Shown: positions 50,281-63,240 of the stretch, in pieces | How the letters are laid out: every line of letters begins with the position of its first letter | Numbering within the stretch: the first letter of the stretch is position 1 | From: Halictus rubicundus | Taxonomy: Eukaryota > Arthropoda > Insecta > Hymenoptera > Halictidae | Length of the DNA stretch: 64,000 nucleotides | Direction of reading: 5' to 3' | Assembly (NCBI RefSeq): GCF_050948215.1 | Contig: NW_027488708.1 | Span: forward strand, 372,001 to 436,000 | Translations under genes and position numbers: made by a program | The notes under the pieces: model-generated | What the model was told of the DNA's origin: nothing | Database searches by the model: none | The model's input: only the letters and a program-made list of their open reading frames with translations

Positions 50281-52157
50281 CTATCCTCTATCCTAACCTA
50301 TTCTCTATCCTATCCTCTATCCTATCCTCTATCCTATCCTCTATCCTATCCTATCCTCTATCCTATCCTATCCTCTATCCTATCCTGTCGTCTATCCTAT
50401 CCTCTATCCTATCCTATCCTCTATCCTATCCTATCCTCTATCCTATCCTATCGTCTATCCTATCCTCTATCCTATCCTATCCTGTATCCTATCCAATGCT
50501 CTATCCTATCCTATCATCTATCCTCTATCCTATCCAATCCTCTATCCTATCCTATACTCTATCCTATCCTATCCTCTATCCTATCCTATCATCTAACCTC
50601 AATCCTATCCTTTCCTGTATCCTATCCAATCCTCTATCCTATCCTATCCTCTATCCTATCCTGTCCTCTATCCTATCCTATCCTCTATCCTATCCTCTAT
50701 CCTATAATATCCTCTATCCTATCAAATCCCCTATCCTATCCTCTATCCTATCCTATCCTGTATCCTATCCAATCCTCTATCCTATCCTATCATCTATCAT
50801 CAATCCTATCCTTTCCTGTATCCTATCCAATCCTCAATCCTATCCTATCCTCTATCCTATCCTATCTTCTATCCTATCCTATCCTCTATCCTATCAAATC
50901 CCCTATCCTATCCTCTATCCTATCCTATCCTCTATCCTATAATATCCTCTATCCTATCAAATCCCCTATCCTGTCCTCTATCCTATCCTACCCTGTATCC
51001 TATCCTATCGTCTATCCTATCCTCTATCCTATCCTATCCTCTATCCTATCCTATCCTCTATCCTATCCTCTATCCTATCCTATCCTCTATCCTATCCTCT
51101 ATCCTATCCTATCCTGTATCTTATCCAATCCTCTATCCTATCCTACCATCTATCCTCTATCCTATCCAATCCTCTATCCTAGCCTATCCTCTATCCTATC
51201 ATATCCTCTATCCTATAATATCCTCTATCCTATCCTATCCTCTATCCAATCCTGTATCCTATCCTATCCTCTATTCTATCATGTCCTGTATCCTATCAAA
51301 TCCCCTATCCTATCCTCTGTACTATCCTATCCTCTATCCTATCCTATCGTCTATCCTATCGTCTATCCTATCCTCTATCCTAGCCTATCCTCTATCCTAT
51401 CATATCCTCTATCCTATCCTCTATCCTATCCTATCCTCTATCCTATCCTATCCCCTATCGTATCCTGTTCTCTATCCTATCCAATCCCCTATCCTATCCT
51501 CTATCCTATCCTATCGCCTAAGATATCGTATCCTCTATCCTATCCTATCCTCTATCCTATCCTATCCTATCCTCTATCCTATCCTATCCTCTATCCTATC
51601 CTGTCGTCTATCCTATCCTCTTTCCTATCCTATCGTCTATCCTATCCTCTATCCTATCCTATCCTCTATCCTATCCTATCCTCTATCCTATCCTATCGCC
51701 TAAGATATCGTATCCTCTATCCTATCCTATCCTCTATCCTATCCTATCCTATCCTCTATCCTATCCTATCCTCTATCCTATCCTATCCTCTATCCTATCC
51801 TATCCTCTATCCTATCCTATCCTCTATCCTATCCTATCCTCTATCCTATCCTATCCTCTATCCTATCCTATCTTCTATCCTATCCTATCCTCTATCCTAT
51901 CAAATCCCCTATCCTATCCTCTATCCTATCCTATCCTCTATCCTATCAAATCCCCTAACCTATCCTCTATCCTATCCTATCCTCTATCCTATCATATCCT
52001 CTATCCTATAATATCCTCTATCCTACCCTATCCTCTATCCAATCCTCTACCCTATCCTATCCTCTATTCTATCCTATCCTGTATCCTATCAAATCCCCTA
52101 TCCTATCCTCTATCCTATCCTATCGTCTATCCTATCCTATCCTCTATCCTATCCTAT

Positions 52158-52217
52158 CGTCTATCCTATCGTCTATCCTATCGTCTATCCTATCGTCTAT
52201 CCTATCGTCTATCCTAT
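52158..52217. repeat. Perfect run of five 12-bp units CGTCTATCCTAT, copy 1
   Basis: Five consecutive identical 12-mers starting at 52,158, 52,170, 52,182, 52,194 and 52,206. Each brings a CpG. A local switch from the 17-bp to the 12-bp period. Confidence 0.93.
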
Positions 52218-53625
52218 CCTCTATCCTATCCTATCCTCTATCCTATCCTATCCTCTATCCTATCCTATCCTCTATCCTATCCTATCCTCTATCCTATCCT
52301 ATCCTCTCTCCTATCCTATCCTCTATCCTATCCTCTATCCTATCCTATCCTCTATCCTATCCTATCCTATCCTCTATCCTATCCCATCCCCTATCGTATC
52401 CTCTATCCTATCCTATCCTCTATCCTATCCCACCCTATATCCTATCCTATCCTCTATCCTACCCTATCCTCTATCCTATCCTATCCTCTATCCTATCCTA
52501 TCCTCTATCCTATCCTATCCTCTATCCTATCCTATACTCTATCCTATCCTATCCTCTATCCTATCCTATCCTCTATCCTATCCTATCCTATCCTCTATCC
52601 TATCCTATCCTCTATCCTATCCTATCCTCTATCCTATCCTATCCTCTATCCAATCCTATCCTATATCCTATCCTATCCTCTATCCTATCCTATCCTCTAT
52701 CCTATCCTCTATCCTCTATCCTATCCTATCCTCTATCCTATCCTAGCCTCTATCCTATCCTATCCTCTATAGTATCCTATCCTCTATCCTATCCTATCCT
52801 ATCCTCTATCCTATCCTATCCTCTATCCTATCCTATCCTCTATCCTATCCTATCCTCTATCCTATCCTATCGTCTATCCTATCCTCTTTCCTATCCTATC
52901 CTCTATCCTATCAAATCCCCTATCCTATCCTCTATCCTATCCTATAATCTATCCTCTATCCTATCCTCTATCCTATCCTATCCTCTATCCTATCCTATCA
53001 TCTATCATCAATCCTATCCTTTCCTGTATCCTATCCAATCCTCTATCCTATCCTATCCTCTATCCTATCCTATCCTATCCTCTATCCTATCCTATCCTCT
53101 ATCCTATCCTATCCTCTATCCTATCCTATCCTCTATCCTATCCTATCCTCTATCCTATCCTATCCTCTATCCTATCCTATCCTCTATCCTATCCTATCCT
53201 CTATCCTATCCTATCCTCTATCCTATCCTATCCTCTATCCTATCCTATCCTCTATCCTATCCTCTATAATATCCTATCCTCTGTCCTATCCTATCCTCTA
53301 TCCTATCCTATCCGCTATCCTATCCTATCCTCTATCCTATGCTATCCTCTATCCTATCCTCTATCCTATCCTCTATCCTATCCTATCCTCTATCCTATCC
53401 TATCCTCTATCCTATCCTATCCTCTATCCTATCCTATCTTCTATCCTATCCTATCCTCTATCCTATCCTATCCTATCCTCTATCCTATCCTATCGTCTAT
53501 CCTATCCTCTATACTATCCTATCCTCTATCCTATCCTATCCTCTATCCTAACCTATTCTCTATCCTATCCTCTATCCTATCCTCTATCCTATCCTCTATC
53601 CTATCCTATCCTCTATCCTATCCTA

Positions 53626-54381
53626 TCCTCTATCCTATCCTATCCTCTATCCTATCCTGTCGTCTATCCTATCCTCTATCCTATCCTATCCTCTATCCTA
53701 TCCTATCCTCTATCCTATCCTATCCCCTATCCTATCCTATCGTCTATCCTATCCTCTATCCTATCCTATCCTGTATCCGATCCAATGCTCTATCCTATCC
53801 TATCATCTATCCTCTATCCTATCCAATCCTCTATCCTATCCTATACTCTATCCTATCCTATCCTCTATCCTATCCTATCCTCTATCCTATCCTCTCCTCT
53901 ATCCTATCCTATCCTCTCTCCTATCCTCTCCTCTACCCTATCCTATCCTCTATCCTATCCTATCATCTAACCTCAATCCTATCCTTTCCTGTATCCTATC
54001 CTATCCTCTATCCTATCCTATCCTCTATCCTATCCTGTCGTCTATCCTATCCTCTATCCTATCCTATCCTCTATCCTATCCTATCCTCTATCCTATCCTA
54101 TCCCCTATCCTATCCTATCGTCTATCCTATCCTCTATCCTATCCTATCCTGTATCCGATCCAATGCTCTATCCTATCCTATCATCTATCCTCTATCCTAT
54201 CCAATCCTCTATCCTATCCTATACTCTATCCTATCCTATCCTCTATCCTATCCTATCCTCTATCCTATCCTCTCCTCTATCCTATCCTATCCTCTCTCCT
54301 ATCCTCTCCTCTACCCTATCCTATCCTCTATCCTATCCTATCATCTAACCTCAATCCTATCCTTTCCTGTATCCTATCCAA
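53626..54381. repeat. 378-bp tandem duplication
   Basis: CTGTCG 53,657 recurs at 54,035 and CAATGCTC 53,783 at 54,161, both 378 bp apart. The order CCCCTATCC, CCGATCCAATGC, TACTCTATCC, CTCTCCTC, CTCTACCC and CATCTAACCTCAATCC is kept. The corresponding place in the right large unit (57,960-58,320) holds one copy. Confidence 0.85.
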
Positions 54382-54660
54382 TCCTCTATCCTATCCTATC
54401 CTCTATCCTATCCTATCGTCTATCCTATCCTCTATACTATCCTATCCTCTATCCTATCCTATCCTCTATCCTATCCTCTATCCTATCCTATACTCTATCC
54501 TATCCTATCCTATCCTCTATCCTATCCCATCCCCTATCGTATCCTCTATCCTATCCTATCCTCTATCCTATCCCACCCTCTATCCTATCCTATCCTCTAT
54601 CCTATCCTATCCTCTATCCTATCCTATCCTCTATCCTATCCTGTCCTCTATCCTATCCTA

Positions 54661-54999
54661 TAATCTATCCTATCCTATCCTCTATCCTATCCTATCCTAT
54701 CCTCTATCCTATCCTATCCTCTATCCTATCCTATCGTCTATCCTATCCTATCCTCTATCCTATCCTATCGTCTATCCTATCGTCTATCCTATCCTCTATC
54801 CTATCCTATCCTCTATCCTATCCTATCCTCTATCCTATCCTATCCTCTATCCTATCCTATCTTCTATCCTATCCTATCCTCTATCCTATCAAATCCCCTA
54901 TCCTATCCTCTATCCTATCCTATCCTGTATCCTATCCTATCGTCTATCCTATCCTCTATCCTATCCTATCCTCTACCCTATCCTATCCTCTATCCTATC
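54661..54999. repeat. C-type link between the large units
   Basis: CTATAATCTATCC near 54,659 also occurs near 58,559. GTCTATCC 12-mers and one CAAATCCCC (54,892) are present. Nothing else is seen. Confidence 0.6.
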
Positions 55000-57900
55000 C
55001 TATCCTCTATCCTATCCTATCCTCTATCCTATCCTATCGTCTATCCTATATTCTATCCTATCCTATCCTCTATCCTATCCTATCCTCTATCCTATCCTGT
55101 CGTCTATCCTATCCTCTATCCTATCCTATCCTCTATCCTATCCTATCCTCTATCCTATCCTATCGTCTATCCTATCCTCTATCCTATCCTATCCTGTATC
55201 CTATCCAATGCTCTATCCTATCCTATCATCTATCCTCTATCCTATCCAATCCTCTATCCTATCCTATACTCTATCCTATCCTATCCTCTATCCTATCCTA
55301 TCATCTAACCTCAATCCTATCCTTTCCTGTATCCTATCCAATCCTCTATCCTATCCTATCCTCTATCCTATCCTGTCCTCTATCCTATCCTATCCTCTAT
55401 CCTATCCTCTATCCTATAATATCCTCTATCCTATCAAATCCCCTATCCTATCCTCTATCCTATCCTATCCTGTATCCTATCCAATCCTCTATCCTATCCT
55501 ATCATCTATCATCAATCCTATCCTTTCCTGTATCCTATCCAATCCTCAATCCTATCAAATCCCCTATCCTATCCTCTATCCTATCCTCTATCCTATAATA
55601 TCCTCTATCCTATCAAATCCCCTATCCTGTCCTCTATCCTATCCTACCCTGTATCCTATCCTATCGTCTATCCTATCCTCTATCCTATCCTATCCTCTAT
55701 CCTATCCTATCCTCTATCCTATCCTATCCTCTATCCTATCCTCTATCCTATCCTATCCTCTATCCTATCCTCTATCCTATCCTATCCTGTATCCTATCCA
55801 ATCCTCTATCCTATCCTACCATCTATCCTCTATCCTATCCAATCCTCTATCCTAGCCTATCCTCTATCCTATCATATCCTCTATCCTATAATATCCTCTA
55901 TCCTATCCTATCCTCTATCCAATCCTGTATCCTATCCTATCCTCTATTCTATCATGTCCTTTATCCTATCAAATCCCCTATCCTATCCTCTGTACTATCC
56001 TATCCTCTATCCTATCCTATCGTCTATCCTATCGTCTATCCTATCCTCTATCCTATCCTATCCTCTATCCTATCCTATCCTCTATCCTATCCTATCCTCT
56101 ATCCTATCCTATCCTCTATCCTATCCTATCCTCTATCCTATCCTATCCTCTATCCTATCCTATCTTCTATCCTATCCTATCCTCTATCCTATCAAATCCC
56201 CTATCCTATCCTCTATCCTATCCTATCCTCTATCCTATCAAATCCCCTAACCTATCCTCTATCCTATCCTATCCTCTATCCTATCATATCCTCTATCCTA
56301 TAATATCCTCTATCCTATCCTATCCTCTATCCAATCCTCTACCCTATCCTATCCTCTATTCTATCCTATCCTGTATCCTATCAAATCCCCTATCCTATCC
56401 TCTATCCTATCCTATCGTCTATCCTATCCTATCCTCTATCCTATCCTATCGTCTATCCTATCGTCTATCCTATCGTCTATCCTATCGTCTATCCTATCGT
56501 CTATCCTATCCTCTATCCTATCCTATCCTCTATCCTATCCTATCCTCTATCCTATCCTATCCTCTATCCTATCCTATCCTATCCTCTATCCTATCCTATC
56601 CTCTCTCCTATCCTATCCTCTATCCTATCCTCTATCCTATCCTATCCTCTATCCTATCCTATCCTATCCTCTATCCTATCCCAACCCCTATCGTATCCTC
56701 TATCCTATCCTATCCTCTATCCTATCCCACCCTATATCCTATCCTATCCTCTATCCTACCCTATCCTCTATCCTATCCTATCCTCTATCCTATCCTATCC
56801 TCTATCCTATCCTATCCTCTATCCTATCCTATACTCTATCCTATCCTATCCTCTATCCTATCCTATCCTCTATCCTATCCTATCCTCTATCCTATCCTAT
56901 CCTCTATCCTATCCTATCCTATATCCTATCCTATCCTCTATCCTATCCTATCCTCTATCCTATCCTCTATCCTCTATCCTATCCTATCCTCTATCCTATC
57001 CTAGCCTCTATCCTATCCTATCCTCTATAGTATCCTATCCTCTATCCTATCCTATCCTATCCTCTATCCTATCCTATCCTCTATCCTATCCTATCCTCTA
57101 TCCTATCCTATCCTCTATCCTATCCTATCGTCTATCCTATCCTCTTTCCTATCCTATCCTCTATCCTATCAAATCCCCTATCCTATCCTCTATCCTATCC
57201 TATAATCTATCCTCTATCCTATCCTCTATCCTATCCTATCCTCTATCCTATCCTATCATCTATCATCAATCCTATCCTTTCCTGTATCCTATCCAATCCT
57301 CTATCCTATCCTATCCTCTATCCTATCCTATCCTATCCTCTATCCTATCCTATCCTCTATCCTATCCTATCCTCTATCCTATCCTATCCTCTATCCTATC
57401 CTATCCTCTATCCTATCCTATCCTCTATCCTATCCTATCCTCTATCCTATCCTATCCTCTATCCTATCCTATCCTCTATCCTAACCTATCCTCTATCCTA
57501 TCCTATCCTCTATCCTATCCTATCCTCTATCCTATCCTATCCTCTATCCTATCCTATCCTCTATCCTATCCTATCCTCTATCCTATCCTCTATAATATCC
57601 TATCCTCTGTCCTATCCTATCCTCTATCCTATCCTATCCGCTATCCTATCCTATCCTCTATCCTATGCTATCCTCTATCCTATCCTCTATCCTATCCTCT
57701 ATCCTATCCTATCCTCTATCCTATCCTATCCTCTATCCTATCCTATCCTCTATCCTATCCTATCTTCTATCCTATCCTATCCTCTATCCTATCCTATCCT
57801 ATCCTCTATCCTATCCTATCGTCTATCCTATCCTCTATACTATCCTATCCTCTATCCTATCCTATCCTCTATCCTAACCTATTCTCTATCCTATCCTCTA

Positions 57901-58580
57901 TCCTATCCTCTATCCTATCCTCTATCCTATCCTATCCTCTATCCTATCCTATCCTCTATCCTATCCTATCCTCTATCCTATCCTGTCGTCTATCCTATCC
58001 TCTATCCTATCCTATCCTCTATCCTATCCTATCCTCTATCCTATCCTATCCCCTATCCTATCCTATCGTCTATCCTATCCTCTATCCTATCCTATCCTGT
58101 ATCCGATCCAATGCTCTATCCTATCCTATCATCTATCCTCTATCCTATCCAATCCTCTATCCTATCCTATACTCTATCCTATCCTATCCTCTATCCTATC
58201 CTATCCTCTATCCTATCCTCTCCTCTATCCTATCCTATCCTCTCTCCTATCCTCTCCTCTACCCTATCCTATCCTCTATCCTATCCTATCATCTAACCTC
58301 AATCCTATCCTTTCCTGTATCCTATCCAATCCTCTATCCTATCCTATCCTCTATCCTATCCTATCGTCTATCCTATCCTCTATACTATCCTATCCTCTAT
58401 CCTATCCTATCCTCTATCCTATCCTCTATCCTATCCTATACTCTATCCTATCCTATCCTATCCTCTATCCTATCCCACCCTCTATCCTATCCTATCCTCT
58501 ATCCTATCCTATCCTCTATCCTATCCTATCCTCTATCCTATCCTGTCCTCTATCCTATCCTATAATCTATCCTATCCTAT
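55000..58580. repeat. ~4.3-4.7-kb HOR unit, copy 2
   Basis: Partner of the preceding unit, shorter mainly because it lacks one of two 378-bp repeats and part of the 51.3-51.9 kb stretch. A 22-bp monomer near 56,575 replaces a 17-bp monomer (5-bp step), and CCCAACCCC near 56,680 replaces CCCATCCCC. Confidence 0.76.
56450..56509. repeat. Perfect run of five 12-bp units CGTCTATCCTAT, copy 2
   Basis: Same five-unit run at 56,450, 56,462, 56,474, 56,486 and 56,498, displaced by 4,292 bp. Copy number is conserved between the two large units. Confidence 0.93.
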
Positions 58581-59485
58581 CCTCTATCCTATCCTATCCT
58601 ATCCTCTATCCTATCCTATCCTCTATCCTATCCTATCCTATCCTCTATCCTATCCTATCCTCTATCCTATCCTATCGTCTATCCTATCCTATCCTCTATC
58701 CTATCCTATCGTCTATCCTATCGTCTATCCTATCCTCTATCCTATCCTATCCTCTATCCTATCCTATCCTCTATCCTATCCTATCCTCTATCCTATCCTA
58801 TCTTCTATCCTATCCTATCCTCTATCCTATCAAATCCCCTATCCTATCCTCTATCCTATCCTATCCTGTATCCTATCCAATCCTCTATCCTATCCTATCA
58901 TCTATCATCAATCCTATCCTTTCCTGTATCCTATCCAATCCTCTATCCTATACTATCCTCTATCCTATCATGTCCTCTATCCTATCCTATCGTCTATCCT
59001 ATCGTCTATCCTATCCTCTATCCTATCCTATCCTCTATCCTATCCTATCCTCTATCCCATCCTATCCTCTATCCTATCCTATCTTCTATCCTATCCTATC
59101 CTCTATCCTATCCTATCATCTATCATCAATCCTATCCTTTCCTGTATCCTATCCAATCCTCTATCCTATCAAATCCCCTATCCTATCCTCTATCCTATCC
59201 TATCCTGTATCCTATCCTATCGTCTATCCTATCCTCTATCCTATCCTATCCTCTACCCTATCCTATCCTCTATCCTATCCTATCCTCTATCCTATCCTAT
59301 CCTCTATCCTATCCTATCGTCTATCCTATATTCTATCCTATCCTATCCTCTATCCTATCCTATCCTCTATTCTATCCTACCTTTTATCCTATCCTATCCT
59401 CCATCCTATTAAATCCCCGATCCTATCCTCTATCCTATCCTATCCTGTATCCTATCCAATCCTCTATCCTATCCTATCATCTATC
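58581..59485. repeat. C-type interval
   Basis: C composite near 58,899 and 59,115, CATGTCC near 58,968 (again near 60,025, offset 1,056), and a rare CCATCCTATTAAATCCCCGAT variant near 59,400 that I did not see elsewhere. Confidence 0.65.
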
Positions 59486-60020
59486 CTCTAACCTATCCAA
59501 TCCTCTATCCTAGCCTATCCTCTATCCTATCATATCCTCTATCCTATAACATCCTCTATCCTATCCTATCCTCTATCCAATCCTCTATCCTATCCTATCC
59601 TCTATTCTATCCTGTCCTGTATCCTATCAAATCCCCTATCCTATCTTCTGTACTATCCTATCATATCGTCTATCCTATCGTCTATCCTACCCTCTATCCT
59701 ATCCTCTATCCTATCCTATCCTCTATCCTATCCAATCCTCTATCCTATCCTATCATCTATCCTCTAACCTATCCAATCCTCTATCCTAGCCTATCCTCTA
59801 TCCTATCATATCCTCTATCCTATAACATCCTCTATCCTATCCTATCCTCTGTCCAATCCTCTATCCTATCCTATCCTCTATTCTATCCTGTCCTGTATCC
59901 TATCAAATCCCCTATCCTATCCTCTGTACTATCCAATCCTCTATCCTATCCTATCATCTATCATCAATCCTATCCTTTCCTGTATCCTATCTAATCCTCT
60001 ATCCTATCCTATCCTCTATC
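59486..60020. repeat. 276-bp tandem duplication with CTATAACATCC, left pair
   Basis: CTAACCTATCCAATCC at 59,489 recurs 276 bp on, at 59,765. Each unit continues with CTAGCC, ATCATATCC, CTATAACATCC, CTATTCTATCCTGTCC, CAAATCCCC and CTGTACTATCC. The pair recurs at +2,146 (61,635 and 61,911). Confidence 0.8.
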
Positions 60021-61630
60021 CTATCATGTCCTCTATCCTATCCTATCGTCTATCCTATCGTCTATCCTATCCTCTATCCTATCCTATCCTCTATCCTATC
60101 CTATCCTCTATCCTATCCTATCCTCTATCCTATCCTATCTTCTATCCTATCCTATCCTCTATCCTATCAAATCCCGTATCCTATCCTCTGTCCTATCCTA
60201 TCCTGTATCCTATCCAATCCTCTATCCTATCCTATCATCTATCATCAATCCTATCCTTTCCTGTATCCTATCCAATCCTCTATCCTATCCTATCCTCTAT
60301 CCTATCCTGTCCTCTATCCTATCCTATCCTCTATCCTATCCTCTATCCTACAATATCCTCTATCCTATCATATCCCCTATCCTATCCTCTATCCTATCCT
60401 ATCCTGTATCCTATCCAATCCTCTATCCTATCCTATCATCTATCATCAATCCTATCCTTTCCTGTATCCTATCCAATCCTCTATCCTATCCTATCCTCTA
60501 TCCTATCCTGTCCTCTATCCTATCCTATCCTCTATCCTATCCTCTATCCTACAATATCCTCTATCCTATCAAATACCCTATCCTATCCTCTATCCTATCC
60601 TATCCTGTATCCTATCCAATCCTCTATCCTATCCTATCATCTATCATCAATCCTATCCTTTCCTGTATCCTATCCAATCCTCTATCCTATCAAATCCCCT
60701 ATCCTATCCTCTATCCTATCCTATCCTGTATCCTATCCTGTCGTCTATCCTATCCTCTATCCTATCCTATCCTCTATCCTATCCTATCCTCTATCCTATC
60801 CTATCGTCTATCCTATCCTCTATCCTATCCTATCCTCTATCCTATCCTATCCTCTATCCTATCCTATCCTCTATCCTATCCTATCCTCTATCCTATCCTA
60901 TCCTCTATCCTATCCTATCGTCTATCCTATCCTCTATCCTAACCTATCCTCTATCCTATCCTATCCTCTATCCTATCCTATCTTCTATCCTATCCTATAC
61001 TCTATCCTATCAAATCCCCTATCCTATCCTCTATCCTATCCTATCCTGTATCCTATCCAATCCTCTATCCTATCCTATCATCTATCCTCTATCCTATCCA
61101 ATCCTCTATCCTAGCCTATCCTCTATCCTATCATATCCTCTATCCTATAACATCCTCTATCCTATCCTATCCTCTATCCAATCCTCTATCCTATCCTATC
61201 CTCTATTCTATCATGTCCTGTATCCTATCAAATTCCCTATCCTATCCTCTGTACTATCCTATCCTCTATCCTATCCTATCGTCTATCCTATCGTCTATCC
61301 TATCCTCTATCCTAGCCTATCCTCTATCCTGTCATATCCTCTATCCTATCCTCTATCCTATCCTATCCTCTATCCTATCCTATCCCCTATCGTAACCTGT
61401 TCTCTATCCTATCCAATCCCCTATCCTATCCTCTATCCTATCCTATCGCCTAAGATATCGTATCCTCTATCCTATCCTATCCTCTATCCTATCCTATCCT
61501 CTATCCTATCCTATCCTCTATCCTATCCTATCCTCTATCCTAACCTATTCTCTATCCTATCCTCTATCCTATCCTCTATCCTATCCTATCCTGTATCCTA
61601 TCCAATCCTCTATCCTATCCTATCATCTAT
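60021..61630. repeat. C-type interval between the 276-bp pairs
   Basis: C composites near 60,237, 60,437 and 60,640, spaced about 200 bp, each preceded by CAAATCCC- or CATATCCC-type variants. A partial CTAGCC...CTATAACATCC series lies near 61,110-61,160, and CGCCTAAGATATCG is at about 61,447. Confidence 0.65.
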
Positions 61631-62070
61631 CCTCTAACCTATCCAATCCTCTATCCTAGCCTATCCTCTATCCTATCATATCCTCTATCCTATAACATCC
61701 TCTATCCTATCCTATCCTCTATCCAATCCTCTATCCTATCCTATCCTCTATTCTATCCTGTCCTGTATCCTATCAAATCCCCTATCCTATCCTCTGTACT
61801 ATCCTATCCTCTATCCCATCATATCGTCTATCCTATCGTCTATCCTACCCTCTATCCTATCCTATCCTCTATCCTATCCAATCCTCTATCCTATCCTATC
61901 ATCTATCCTCTAACCTATCCAATCCTCTATCCTAGCCTATCCTCTATCCTATCATATCCTCTATCCTATAACATCCTCTATCCTATCCTATCCTCTATCC
62001 TATCCTATCCTCTATTCTATCCTGTCCTGTATCCTATCCAATCCCCTATCCTATCCTCTGTACTATCCTA
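61631..62070. repeat. 276-bp tandem duplication with CTATAACATCC, right pair
   Basis: Same two units as 59,486-60,020 at offset 2,146. The second unit has CCAATCCCC where the others have CAAATCCCC. Confidence 0.78.
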
Positions 62071-62339
62071 TCCTCTATCCTATCCTATCCTCTATCCTAT
62101 CCTCTATCCTATCCTATCCTCTATCCTATCCTATCCCCTATCGTATCCTGTTCTCTATCCTATCCAATCCCCTATCCTATCCTCTATCCTATTCTATCGC
62201 CTAAGATATCGTATCCTCTATCCTATCCTATCCTCTATCCTATCCTATCCTCTATCCTATCCTATCCTCTATCCTATCCTATCCTCTATCCTAACCTATT
62301 CTCTATCCTATCCTCTATCCTATCCTCTATCCTATCCTA

Positions 62340-63240
62340 TCCTCTATCCTATCCTATCCGCTATCCTATCCTATCCTCTATCCTATGCTGTCCTCTATCC
62401 TATCCTCTATCCTATCCTCTATCCTATCCTATCCTCTATCCTATCCTATCCTCTATCCTATCCTATCCTCTATCCTATCCTATCCTCTATCCTATCCTAT
62501 CCTCTATCCTATCCTATCCTCTATCCTATCCTATCCTCTATCCTATCCTATCCTCTATCCAATCCTCTATCCTATCCTCTATCCTATCCTATCCTCTATC
62601 CTATCCTATCCTCTATCCTATCCTATCGTCTATCCTATCCTCTATCCTATCCTATCCTCTATCCTATCCTATCCTCTTTCCTATCCTATCCTCTATCCTA
62701 TCCTATCCTCTATCCTATCATATCCTCTATCCTATAATATCCTCTATCCTATCCTATCTCCTATCCAATCCTCTATCCCATCCTATCCTCTATCCTATCC
62801 TATCCTCTATCCTATCCTATCCTCTATCCTATGCTGTCCTCTATCATATCCTCTATCCTATCCTCTATCCTATCCTATCCTCTATCCTATCCTATCCTCT
62901 ATCCTATCCTATCCTCTATCCTATCCTATCCTCTATCCTATCCTATCCTCTATCCTATCCTATCCTCTATCCTATCCTATCCTCTATCCAATCCTCTATC
63001 CTATCCTCTATCCTATCCTATCCTCTATCCTATCCTATCCTCTATCCTATCCTATCGTCTATCCTATCCTCTATCCTATCCTATCCTCTATCCTATCCTA
63101 TCCTCTTTCCTATCCTATCCTCTATCCTATCCTATCCTCTATCCTATCATATCCTCTATCCTATAATATCCTCTATCCTATCCTATCTCCTATCCAATCC
63201 TCTATCCCATCCTATCCTCTATCCTATCCTATCCTCTATC
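62340..63240. repeat. 429/446-bp tandem duplication
   Basis: GCTGTCC 62,387 recurs at 62,833 (446 bp), and ATCTCCTATCCAATCC 62,756 recurs at 63,185 (429 bp), a change of one monomer. Both units contain CTTTCC, ATCATATCC, CTATAATATCC and CTATCCC in order. Copy 2 has CTATCATATCC right after GCTGTCC. Confidence 0.8.

Larger units (their letters stand above)
50281..54660. repeat. ~4.3-4.7-kb HOR unit, copy 1
   Basis: Landmarks recur to the right in the same order, with an offset that steps as indels accumulate. CAATGCTC 50,494 against 55,206 gives 4,712 and CATGTCC 51,280 against 55,953 gives 4,673. AAATCCCCTAACC 51,948 against 56,240 and the first 12-mer CGTC 52,158 against 56,450 give 4,292. 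CTATAGTATCC 52,771 against 57,029 gives 4,258. CTATGC 53,337 against 57,663 and CAATGCTC 53,783 against 58,109 give 4,326. Two steps (34 and 68 bp) are multiples of 17. Confidence 0.78.
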
